Assembly: GCA_021203365.1 (NCBI GenBank) | Contig: JAJQBI010000076.1 | Span: forward strand, 1 to 36,614 | Direction of reading: 5' to 3' | From: Clostridiales bacterium | GTDB lineage: Bacteria > Bacillota > Clostridia > Lachnospirales > Lachnospiraceae | Length of the DNA stretch: 36,614 nt | In this document: piece after piece, positions 1 to 7,450 of the stretch | Layout of the letters: every line of letters starts with the position of its first letter | Position numbering within the stretch: position 1 is the first letter of the stretch | Translations under genes and position numbers: made by a program | The notes under the pieces: generated by a model | The model's database searches: none | What the model saw: only the letters and a program-made list of their open reading frames with translations | What the model was told of the DNA's origin: nothing

Positions 1-1994
1 AACATATCTTCCGTATCTGCATTCGACATGTCAAAGCCGCTCACATCCAGGCTTGCCAGACTATGACAGCAATAAAACATAGAACCCATATTGGTCACAT
101 TACTTGTATCAAAGCCGCTCACATCCAAGCTTGTCAGACTCCCACAGCCGTCAAACATAGAGCCCATATCGGTCACATTACTCGTATCAAAGCCACTTAC
201 ATCCAAACTCGTAAGCGACATAAATTGCATATAATTACACCCAAACATGTCACTCATATCGATCACATTACTTGTATCAAAACCGCTTACATCCAAATCT
301 GTTAGTCCAATACAATCAAAGAACATGTCCCCCATATCCGTTACATTTGCGGTATCAAAGCCGCTTACATCCAGATCTGACAATTCAAAACAATCCCGAA
401 ACATAAAACCCATATTTATCACACCGGATGTATCTGCACCTGACAGGTCAATCGCCGACGCATTCTTATAGTCACAGAAAAGAAAGCTGCAGTCCTCAGG
501 CAGGCAGACTCCACCGTTAGAAGCAATATACAAAGCTTCCCCGTCTTCCACCCAGGCCTTTACCGTACCGTCCTGCGCTTCCGATACATCCCAGCTGCTT
601 TCCGGTTCGTCATTCAGATTATTCAGAAATGTTATTGAGGTAATCTCGCTCCGTTTCCACTGAGAGCCAAACACGAAATATTTTGTACCATAATCATAAT
701 CCTCAATCGTATCCGACATAAGCGTTCCAGGCTCCTGCGCCGTTTCTGATTCCCGCGCAACCGCAACACCTGAAGGATTTGTATCTCCCGAATTTCTGAA
801 GAGCGCAAACACAACGGCAAGTACAGCCACCACCGCAGCCGCCACCACCAGAAGCCGCCCTGTTTTTCCGGCACTTTTCCCGGTTGTCTGCGCCGCAGAT
901 TCCGTTCCGGGTTTATTCCCCGTCTCCGCAGTACTGGCAGCCTCCGCGGTCTTCTCTGTCCGAGCGGCTCCGGCTTCTGCCCCGGATCTGTGCTCCGGCT
1001 CTGTCTTTGCTTCAGGCAGAACAGCCGCCGTATTTCCGCTTCCTTCCAGCTGCCGTTTAAACTCCCGCATATCCCCGATGCGTTCCGCCTTCTTTAATTT
1101 CAGGCCCCGCTCAAGCGCCCGGGCCGCCCCTTCCGGAATCTCAAACTCAGGGGGAAAGGACAGCGGCATCCCTCCGTACAGCCGTTCCATCGCCTCCGGC
1201 ACCAGCCGGCCGGTGAGACAGTAATAAATGGTGGCCGCCATCCCATAAACATCCGTACAGCTTTCCAGGGTCTCTGAATCCAGATACTGCTCCGGAGCGC
1301 TGAAATTCCTCTTCGCCACCGCTGTAGAAGCCTGCCCAAGAGTCGCCTTTACATCCACAGCCGCTCCCATATCCAGAAGCCTGGCGGTCCCGTCCGGCTG
1401 CACCATAATATTGTCCGGAGAGATATCCCGATGAATAAAACCCTTATCATGAATCACGGCAAGACTGTCCATAACAGGGCCCAGCAGATCCAGACACTGT
1501 TTCCAGTTCAGAACACCGTGATCCAGAAGGTATTTTTTCAGCGTAACCCCTTCCACATAATCCATCACTATGTACGCCGTACCGTTTTCCTGAAAGACCT
1601 CCCGAACCCGCACAATCGAGGGAACCGCATCCAGCCGGGCCATCCGCCGGGCTTCCTTCACAAACCGATCAATACCGTCCGCGCAGGAACCGGCCTCCGC
1701 ATAATCCCACTGCACCTGATTGGACACGCTGCTGCTGCGGGCCGCGGAGGCTGTTGGAAAATATTCCTTAATGGCCACACGCATCTCCAGAGCCAGGTCA
1801 AAACCCACATAGGTGATCCCAAAACCACCTTGTCCAATCACATTTCCCACCAGATACTTTCCATGCAGGATGGTGTTCCTCCGAAGCGCGTTCACCGGCT
1901 GGCTTTCCTCCTGCTGATCATAGCCGCAATGGGGGCAGATCCGGACACCGTCCGCCAGCTTTTCCATACACCTCGCACATCTTATGACTTCCAT
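1..1994 (-). CDS. Receptor-like Ser/Thr protein kinase with BspA-type LRR ectodomain (C-terminus cut by window edge)
   Basis: The frame is open from the ATG at 1994 to the window edge, giving at least 664 residues. A two-CxxC zinc-ribbon-like motif lies at residues 6-23. The kinase domain runs from about 48 to 300, with glycine loop GQGGFG (54-59), Lys76 in VAIK, HRD at 188-190 and an APE motif in FSAPEQ. The DFG motif reads D208-M-G. A low-complexity Ala/Thr/Glu linker and one hydrophobic segment (about 376-396) follow. The outer part carries five BspA/DUF285 repeats of 26 residues (core LDVSGFDTSNVTDMGSMF), one of them 30 residues long. The topology (kinase inside, LRR outside) suggests it senses an extracellular or surface ligand. 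It is the last visible gene of the phosphorylation module. DMG is a variant, but the other catalytic residues are present, so it is probably active. The full repeat number is unknown because the gene is truncated here. Confidence 0.9.
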   Translation of the reverse strand, partial: MEVIRCARCMEKLADGVRICPHCGYDQQEESQPVNALRRNTILHGKYLVGNVIGQGGFGITYVGFDLALEMRVAIKEYFPTASAARSSSVSNQVQWDYAEAGSCADGIDRFVKEARRMARLDAVPSIVRVREVFQENGTAYIVMDYVEGVTLKKYLLDHGVLNWKQCLDLLGPVMDSLAVIHDKGFIHRDISPDNIMVQPDGTARLLDMGAAVDVKATLGQASTAVAKRNFSAPEQYLDSETLESCTDVYGMAATIYYCLTGRLVPEAMERLYGGMPLSFPPEFEIPEGAARALERGLKLKKAERIGDMREFKRQLEGSGNTAAVLPEAKTEPEHRSGAEAGAARTEKTAEAASTAETGNKPGTESAAQTTGKSAGKTGRLLVVAAAVVAVLAVVFALFRNSGDTNPSGVAVARESETAQEPGTLMSDTIEDYDYGTKYFVFGSQWKRSEITSITFLNNLNDEPESSWDVSEAQDGTVKAWVEDGEALYIASNGGVCLPEDCSFLFCDYKNASAIDLSGADTSGVINMGFMFRDCFELSDLDVSGFDTANVTDMGDMFFDCIGLTDLDVSGFDTSNVIDMSDMFGCNYMQFMSLTSLDVSGFDTSNVTDMGSMFDGCGSLTSLDVSGFDTSNVTNMGSMFYCCHSLASLDVSGFDMSNADTEDM

Positions 1995-2035
1995 AATCGA
2001 GTGAGCCTCCCTCCTTCGCTCCTGAACCTCCGCTC

Positions 2036-3367
2036 TTACATTCTTTTCCGGTCAATCAAAAACTCTTCCTTCGAGGAGCCCAGCCATATCTTATCTCCCG
2101 GCTGCACCTCAAAAACCTGCTCAGGATTCAGCTTCTGACCATTGACAAAGGTTCCGTAAGTGGAATCCAGATCCTTTACATAGATATGGCCGTTCCGGAA
2201 CATCATCTCGCAGTGGTTCCGGCTGATTCCGGCACAGTTGGCCGGAAATACCAGATTATTGCCGGATGTGGCACGGCCAAGCCGCACACAGTCTTCCAGA
2301 GGAAAACGCCGCCCGGCAAAATATCCGGAGGTTCCCTGAATCCGGATATCCCCCACCGCAGCCGGCGCACCGGATTTCCAGCCGTCCTGTACCGGAGCCG
2401 GTATTTCTTCCTCCGGCTCCAGTGCCTTCGTCAGGCTTCCGTAATTGTCCACCACGGCCACACTGACCACCTGATTCAGGCCTTTCCTCAGCATATAAAA
2501 CCCGGCAATCACTGCCAGAATACAGAGCAGAACCGCGATGGGCACACTCCCCATTACATCCCAGCAGGCGTGCAGAGCGATCACCAGGAGAAAACCGCCC
2601 AGAAACCGGGGTGACAGATAGTGGCGGAAGGAAAGCTCTTCCTCTCCTTTGGCCCACACAAGGGCCCCACAGGAAATCATCGCCCAGGAAACATGAGCTC
2701 CGATGGCCAGGGCCGCTCTCATTAATATGTTCTCATAACTCCAGCCGGTATTGACAATCGAATAGCCAAGGCTTTCAATTCCGGCAAACCCTGCGCCTAC
2801 AGCCGCACCTACCAGCATTCCGGTCAGAATATATTTTTTATCCTTACCTCTCAGCCAGATGGAGCCCGCCAGAACCTTCGCCAGTTCCTCCACCACACCG
2901 ACTCCTATATAATACAGTACGGGAGATGTCATAGCGACCAGAAATGAATCAAACATGAAGGTAAAAACCAGCGAAAGAAATCCCCCTGCCAGAAAAATCA
3001 GAAGGACAGAGGAAAAGGAAATATTTCGAGGGATATTCATTTCCCAGCAGAAAAACATAACCGTAACCGGGACCAGAAAGCTTCCAAGAACAAAGGTGAT
3101 GGGCAGGGTCACGCTCAGACCACTCACTGTCAGAAATGTACTTCCCAGAAAAAGGGCAAGACCCACCAGAAAAATTCTGGCAAACATATAGGGTTTCGTC
3201 CACTGGGAAAGCATCTTCTTCTCATCCGGGGTGGTCAGCGCAGTGCCGGCCATAAACAGCCGGGCATTCTCCTCCGGAGTGTGGTGCCGGAAGACCTCCG
3301 AAAAAATCTCCCCCACTCCCACGGAATTTCTCGTGGCTTTTTTAAAAAAGCTTTTCTCTTCACTCAT
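2036..3367 (-). CDS. PrsW-type intramembrane protease fused to a C-terminal FHA domain
   Basis: 443 residues. Residues 60-295 form a polytopic membrane domain. It has the PrsW/M82 signature residues: EExxK (E160, E161), Glu198 in FAGIES, His225 in AHVSW and His266 in LHACWD. A short linker leads to an FHA domain (about 342-443) with GR at 364-365, SRNH at 382-385 and the DSTYGTFVNG strand, all expected for phosphothreonine binding. PrsW of Bacillus cleaves the anti-sigma factor RsiW. Coupling such a protease to FHA suggests that kinase output recruits or gates intramembrane proteolysis. That coupling is inference. The gene lies between the PP2C and LRR-kinase genes with about 40-nt gaps, so co-transcription is likely. 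Membership of the PrsW clan is well supported, but the substrate is unknown. Confidence 0.85.
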   Translation of the reverse strand: MSEEKSFFKKATRNSVGVGEIFSEVFRHHTPEENARLFMAGTALTTPDEKKMLSQWTKPYMFARIFLVGLALFLGSTFLTVSGLSVTLPITFVLGSFLVPVTVMFFCWEMNIPRNISFSSVLLIFLAGGFLSLVFTFMFDSFLVAMTSPVLYYIGVGVVEELAKVLAGSIWLRGKDKKYILTGMLVGAAVGAGFAGIESLGYSIVNTGWSYENILMRAALAIGAHVSWAMISCGALVWAKGEEELSFRHYLSPRFLGGFLLVIALHACWDVMGSVPIAVLLCILAVIAGFYMLRKGLNQVVSVAVVDNYGSLTKALEPEEEIPAPVQDGWKSGAPAAVGDIRIQGTSGYFAGRRFPLEDCVRLGRATSGNNLVFPANCAGISRNHCEMMFRNGHIYVKDLDSTYGTFVNGQKLNPEQVFEVQPGDKIWLGSSKEEFLIDRKRM

Positions 3368-3406
3368 ATGTATCTTCTCTCCTTCGTTGATGCCTCTGTG
3401 ATTCCT

Positions 3407-4663
3407 CTAAAAATCCAGGATCAGACAGGTAAAGTTATCCTGCTTCGGATTCTCCGCCTCCAGCACCTGTCGTTCCATCTGCTCCGCGGCCTTCTCCGCG
3501 CTCGGTGCGGCCTCCAGAATCTCAAGAATCTGTTCCTCCGAAATCGTGTTAAAAACCCCGTCTGACATCAGAAGCAGCCGATCCCCTTTCTGAACGAAAA
3601 CCGGGCGCAGACTTCCGTCAATCTCCTCCAGATCTCCCATTCCCAGAAAGCTTGCCAGGCGGTCCCTCTGAGGATCCGTCTTCACCATGGAAAGGCTTAT
3701 TTTCCCATTCACGGCTCTTTTCAGCAGCTGCTGCTTATAAATATGTTCCCGGTTCAGCTGAAGCAGGTGATGGCCGCAGAAGAGATACATGCGGCTGTCC
3801 CCCACTGCGATCCACTGAAACTGCCTCCCGTCGGTCCACGCGGTCAGAAGAGTTGCACCGCTTTTATAAATCTTCTCCGGACCGAGCATGGCAAGGACCT
3901 TTTCATTCGTAATCCGCAGCATCTCATAAAGGGGGTTTTCATCCACGGAAGGCTTCACGCTTTCGGCCGCTTCAAACATCCCGCGGACAGCCTGCTGGCT
4001 GACCTTTTCTCCGTCGGAAAGGCCTCCCATCCCGTCAGAAACCACTGCCAGAAGGAAATTCCCTACCTGCAGGCAGCCGAAGGTATCCTGCTGATTCCTC
4101 CTGCGGCCTGCATTGTGAACCTTTCCGATGGTCACCTCCGGGATGCCTGACGGGGAAACGACCGCCGAATCATCCTCCGGAGGAATCTTCTCCGTAGCGG
4201 AAAAAACAGGCGCCGCTTCCCCGGGATCAGACTCCCCGACTTCCGGCCCCGGGAAATCCGCCTCTGAAACCGTACTTTTTTTCTTCCCGGAGCGCCAGAG
4301 GGCGGACAGGATCAGCGTCAGCACAATGCCCGCCGCAAAGCCTGCCAGTACATCCGCCAGATGTTTCCGAACCGACAGCCCCATGCCCTCATCTGAAAGA
4401 TCACCGCTGCCGTCCTCTGACGATCCGTCTGCTTCCGCAGCTTCCGTCTCTGCCGCCGTTATAGTCGGATCCGGAGTGGCTTCTGGTTCTTCATCCCCGA
4501 TTCCGGCTTCTGAGCCAGCCGACGTTTCCCCGTCCATTCCCCCCGAACTCACCGTCTCTTTCTCAGGGCTCTCCCCCATAACCGGATAAGCCGTCCCCAC
4601 GGGAAATACAGCCGCCGCCAGTATGCACAGAAGCACCGCGCCTTTCCTCCACTTAGATCTCAT
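3407..4663 (-). CDS. Membrane-anchored PP2C-family Ser/Thr phosphatase
   Basis: 418 residues. An N-terminal hydrophobic stretch (8-30) looks like a signal peptide or anchor. It is followed by an acidic Ser/Thr/Glu-rich segment (31-98) that should lie outside and a transmembrane helix at about 103-123. The cytoplasmic PP2C domain covers about 178-418. Metal-binding Asp residues are present: D193 in NQQDTFG, D210 in SDGMGG, D368 in SDGVFN and D409 in KQDNFT. The enzyme is therefore expected to be active and to reverse phosphorylation by the two kinases of this cluster. That pairing follows from known PP2C-STPK gene pairs and was not tested. The gene starts with a signal-like segment and lies 49 nt downstream of the FHA gene. 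Confidence 0.9.
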   Translation of the reverse strand: MRSKWRKGAVLLCILAAAVFPVGTAYPVMGESPEKETVSSGGMDGETSAGSEAGIGDEEPEATPDPTITAAETEAAEADGSSEDGSGDLSDEGMGLSVRKHLADVLAGFAAGIVLTLILSALWRSGKKKSTVSEADFPGPEVGESDPGEAAPVFSATEKIPPEDDSAVVSPSGIPEVTIGKVHNAGRRRNQQDTFGCLQVGNFLLAVVSDGMGGLSDGEKVSQQAVRGMFEAAESVKPSVDENPLYEMLRITNEKVLAMLGPEKIYKSGATLLTAWTDGRQFQWIAVGDSRMYLFCGHHLLQLNREHIYKQQLLKRAVNGKISLSMVKTDPQRDRLASFLGMGDLEEIDGSLRPVFVQKGDRLLLMSDGVFNTISEEQILEILEAAPSAEKAAEQMERQVLEAENPKQDNFTCLILDF

Positions 4664-4712
4664 TTTTCACTCCTCCCGGCCTGGCCCGGCAAAAGCGAAG
4701 CCAGGCCTGTTC

Positions 4713-5411
4713 TTACGCGTTCCAGTCAAAATGTTCCCCGCACAGCGGCACAAAAATCAGTCTTGAGCTTCCCACGGTCAGATAGTCAAAGGGCTTGATT
4801 TCCGTCGGCACCATAATCATCCGGTCGTTGACACGAACAATATTTTTCCCATCGGACGGACCGAAGAAAAAAGTCTTCTCCAGGTCATCGTAGGCGATAA
4901 GCGCATGTTTTTCCCGGCTGACACTGTTATCGCCGCGGAGGCAGATATCCATGTGCTCCGCCCGTCCGATATGGTTATAACCGGTGCGAATACGGTAATC
5001 CTTTCCCCGGTTCGGTCCCTGGGTGCACACCAGCCAGCCCACAACCGGCGTAAAACCTTTCTGATCAACGGGAGCCGTCTCCCCACTGTAATCCTCCACA
5101 CCATTTCCTCCGGAAACAGACGAACGGCCAAACTCAGACCAGGGCATGGAAGGCCGCTCCGGCGGCACGGTTCTGCTCTCACCGCTCTCATACCCGGAAG
5201 GATGGCCAATCGGCTCTGTCACCCCGATTTCCCTGTCCCCTCCCATGCGGGAATCCCCGGCCTTCAGAGCCTCTGTGGCGCCGATTTCTTCAAAACGACT
5301 GCCGATAATCCCAAAGGCGCCGCTGTTCCTTTTCTCCGCCTCACACACCGGACAGGCAGCGTTTACCTCTCCGTCATAAAAGTGGCCCTTTTCACATTTT
5401 CTCATATCCAT
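4713..5411 (-). CDS. Zinc-ribbon-like/FHA domain protein
   Basis: 232 residues, soluble. The N-terminus has a CEKGH...CPVC motif (residues 5-23) that looks like a small zinc-binding knuckle. The central region (about 30-120) is low complexity and rich in Glu, Ser and Pro. The C-terminal FHA domain (about 125-225) shows the GR, SREKH and NDR positions expected for phosphothreonine recognition. It probably acts as an adaptor that reads phosphorylation by the neighbouring kinases. Its linker has several Thr residues (IGATEAL, IGVTEPI) spaced like FHA target sites, so it may itself be a kinase substrate. That last point is inference. Confidence 0.85.
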   Translation of the reverse strand: MDMRKCEKGHFYDGEVNAACPVCEAEKRNSGAFGIIGSRFEEIGATEALKAGDSRMGGDREIGVTEPIGHPSGYESGESRTVPPERPSMPWSEFGRSSVSGGNGVEDYSGETAPVDQKGFTPVVGWLVCTQGPNRGKDYRIRTGYNHIGRAEHMDICLRGDNSVSREKHALIAYDDLEKTFFFGPSDGKNIVRVNDRMIMVPTEIKPFDYLTVGSSRLIFVPLCGEHFDWNA

Positions 5412-5478
5412 TTCTTTATCCTTCCTTTCCAGCCGCAGGGCTTAATACCCATTCCCTGCGGATTCAGTTTTTACATTT

Positions 5479-6780
5479 TTATTCCAGGTAAAATCTCTGT
5501 CCCGGAATCTCTATGATGCTCCCCCGCTTCAGCCGATACCACTGTCCCCGGACAAGGGGCTGCCCGGAGACAGAAGTCCCCCAGGAGGAATTTTCATCCA
5601 TAATAAATAAATTCCCGGCAGAATCGCACCGAAGGATAAAATGTCTCCGGCTGATCCCTTTCGTGTCGGGCGGATATCCGATGTCACAGCGGGGATCCCG
5701 GCCCAAGGACAGCTCCTGTCCCGGAAAAACCGGGAAATTCCTTCCCTGATGACAGCCGGATACACCACACAGGGTGTAATCGCCCTTCATGGTTTCCCTT
5801 TTACTGTCCGCGGAAAAAATGGTTTCCCCGGGGAAAAGATCCCCGGCCAGTTCCTCCACATTTAAATATCGATCCTCGATCCGCACCGACATTCCCTTCA
5901 TGATCGCCCTGGCTACATGAGAGGGCAATTCCGGGCAGAGCCTGGCAATCGGAATCACCTCGTCCCTTCTCACGCGATTCGGCGCCTTTGGAGGGCACCT
6001 GCCACTCATGGAATAATAAAGAGTAACACAAAGAGAATAAATATCCGTCCAGGGTCCCTGATTTCCATTGGTATAAAACTGCTCCACAGGAGCAAATTCC
6101 GCTTTTACAAAGGAGGTAAGCCCTCTCCCGTCGTTAAAGCAGCGCACTGAGCCGAAATCGATCAGTCTGGCCGTGGAATCTCCTGTTAGAAAAATATTGT
6201 CCGGGGTAATGTCCCGATGAATCAGACCGCGTTTATGAACCACCCGCAGGGTACGGAGAATGTCCCGGGTATACCTGGAAAGCTGAGGCCAGTCTGTTTT
6301 TCCCCGGGCCGTCAGCCAGGTTTTCAGGTCAAAACCGGACAGATATTCCATGGCGTAATATACTGTGTTATTCTCCTCTGCAAGTCCGTAGACGTCAACG
6401 ATGGTTGGCTCATTCTGAAAGCTGTAAAGGATCCGGGCCTCTTCCCGGAATCTCTGCCTGCATTTCCGGAAATAATCCTCCTGGCCCTTTTTGGCCAGGA
6501 CACGGCCGGTTCCCGGCTCTCTCTCCACATCCTGGTTAGGATACAGTTCTTTGACGATAACTCTTTTCTGCTGCAGGCAGTCCCAGGCCATATAGGTAAT
6601 GCCAAAACCGCCCTTCCCGATAATCTTCCCCAGATAATACCGGGAACTGAGCATATAACGATCCGGAAGAGCGTTTACCCTGCGGGGTGATTTATCCCTT
6701 TCACTTTTGTGACAGGAGGAACAGATTCCGTTTATCAGCGTACCGTTGAGACAGTTTGTACATAAATATTGAAGCTCCAT
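5479..6780 (-). CDS. Soluble Ser/Thr protein kinase with C-terminal FHA domain
   Basis: 433 residues with no membrane segment. Residues 7-23 form a CxxC...CxxC zinc ribbon like that of the LRR kinase. The kinase domain (about 48-320) has GKGGFG (55-60), Lys77, HRD at 188-190 and DFG at 208-210; the APE position reads APVEQ. The FHA domain (about 335-433) has GR at 360-361 and SRRH at 377-380. It is the first gene of the minus-strand module. The two kinases share the zinc ribbon and a very similar loop layout, which suggests duplication followed by different C-terminal fusions. The start at 6780 is preceded by AAGGA. Confidence 0.9.
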   Translation of the reverse strand: MELQYLCTNCLNGTLINGICSSCHKSERDKSPRRVNALPDRYMLSSRYYLGKIIGKGGFGITYMAWDCLQQKRVIVKELYPNQDVEREPGTGRVLAKKGQEDYFRKCRQRFREEARILYSFQNEPTIVDVYGLAEENNTVYYAMEYLSGFDLKTWLTARGKTDWPQLSRYTRDILRTLRVVHKRGLIHRDITPDNIFLTGDSTARLIDFGSVRCFNDGRGLTSFVKAEFAPVEQFYTNGNQGPWTDIYSLCVTLYYSMSGRCPPKAPNRVRRDEVIPIARLCPELPSHVARAIMKGMSVRIEDRYLNVEELAGDLFPGETIFSADSKRETMKGDYTLCGVSGCHQGRNFPVFPGQELSLGRDPRCDIGYPPDTKGISRRHFILRCDSAGNLFIMDENSSWGTSVSGQPLVRGQWYRLKRGSIIEIPGQRFYLE

Positions 6781-6929
6781 CTTTCGTCATCCTTCTTCCG
6801 GCCATCCACTGAGGATCCTGAAATTCATGTATACAGCATACCGGTATTCCGGAAGAAAAATCCACCTGGAATATACAACTCTTCCGTTCCCTTCTGTACT
6901 TTTTCAGAATTTTCATTCATTTTTCACTT

Positions 6930-6960
6930 ATTATACCCCCCCCTCCACACAAATTTGCAA
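6930..6960 (-). promoter_or_regulatory. Candidate promoter of the phosphorylation module with a G8 spacer tract
   Basis: On the minus strand TTGCAA (6955-6960) and TATAAT (6930-6935) are separated by 19 bp that include eight consecutive G. The perfect -10 box and the position about 150 nt before the kinase-FHA gene support it. The spacer is 2 bp longer than optimal. Confidence 0.55.
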
Positions 6961-7035
6961 CTATTTTTGACATAAAAAATACAGATCATCCGAAGTTTTT
7001 CAGAGGTTTTCCATCCATCTCCTCTCAGACAGGTA

Positions 7036-7064
7036 TTGACAACGCGCCGGTCCGTTGCTATACT
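7036..7064 (+). promoter_or_regulatory. Promoter of the riboflavin operon
   Basis: TTGACA (7036-7041) and TATACT (7059-7064) are separated by 17 bp. This places the transcript start just before the RFN element. Confidence 0.8.
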
Positions 7065-7076
7065 GAAAAAAATTAA

Positions 7077-7189
7077 AAATCTTCAGGGCAGGGTGTAATT
7101 CCCTACCGGCGGTAAAGCCCGCGAGCCGAAATGGCATGATCCGGTGTGATTCCGGAGCCGACCGTATAGTCTGGATGGAAGAAGATTAG
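7077..7189 (+). ncRNA. FMN riboswitch (RFN element)
   Basis: The classical RFN blocks are present in order: GGGCAGGGTG, the CCCTACCGGCGGTAAAGCCC region, GCGAGCC, GATCCGGTG with GATTCCGGAGCCGAC, and AGTCTGGATG. The P1 stem is closed by AATCTT (7078-7083) and AAGATT (7182-7187). It senses FMN and controls the rib genes through the downstream terminator. Confidence 0.97.
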
Positions 7190-7222
7190 CGAGACGATCC
7201 ACATCGTCATTTGTATTCACTG

Positions 7223-7258
7223 CTCTGAAATGGTTTCCCCCGTTTCAGAGTTTTTTTT
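7223..7258 (+). terminator. Intrinsic terminator of the FMN riboswitch
   Basis: CTCTGAAA (7223-7230) pairs with TTTCAGAG (7243-7250) and is followed by eight T. It is the expected expression platform for transcription attenuation by FMN. Confidence 0.9.
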
Positions 7259-7323
7259 CTGCAAAATTCCCGTTTTAAACAGGCATGGAAAAGAATACAA
7301 ACGCAAATTTGAAACCGGCGGCC

Positions 7324-7353
7324 AATGCCCTGCAGACAACTCTGCAGGGCATT
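7324..7353 (+). other. Perfect 13-bp hairpin in the ribD leader
   Basis: AATGCCCTGCAGA and its exact complement flank a CAAC loop, followed by TCTTAT. It lies between the riboswitch terminator and ribD. It may be a second, weak terminator or an RNA-stability element; the role is not clear from the sequence. Confidence 0.6.
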
Positions 7354-7450
7354 TCTTATATTGCAGATGCCTGAAAAACGAATGGGCAAAGAGCCTTTCC
7401 CCACCACACACCATTCCGGCGTATATTCAGGCTTTGCAGAAAGGATATCA

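Noticed and set aside
31-380. Regular repeats resembling a CRISPR array
   Set aside because: The 78-nt period (one unit of 90) keeps an open frame and encodes BspA-type leucine-rich repeats. There are no variable spacers between constant repeats.
1431-2138. A 235-codon open frame on the plus strand
   Set aside because: It is antisense to the LRR kinase and its catalytic loop.
7325-7450. N-terminal extension of RibD from an upstream ATG
   Set aside because: The ATG is inside the 13-bp hairpin, without a ribosome binding site. The family start matches 7451, which follows AGAAAGGA.
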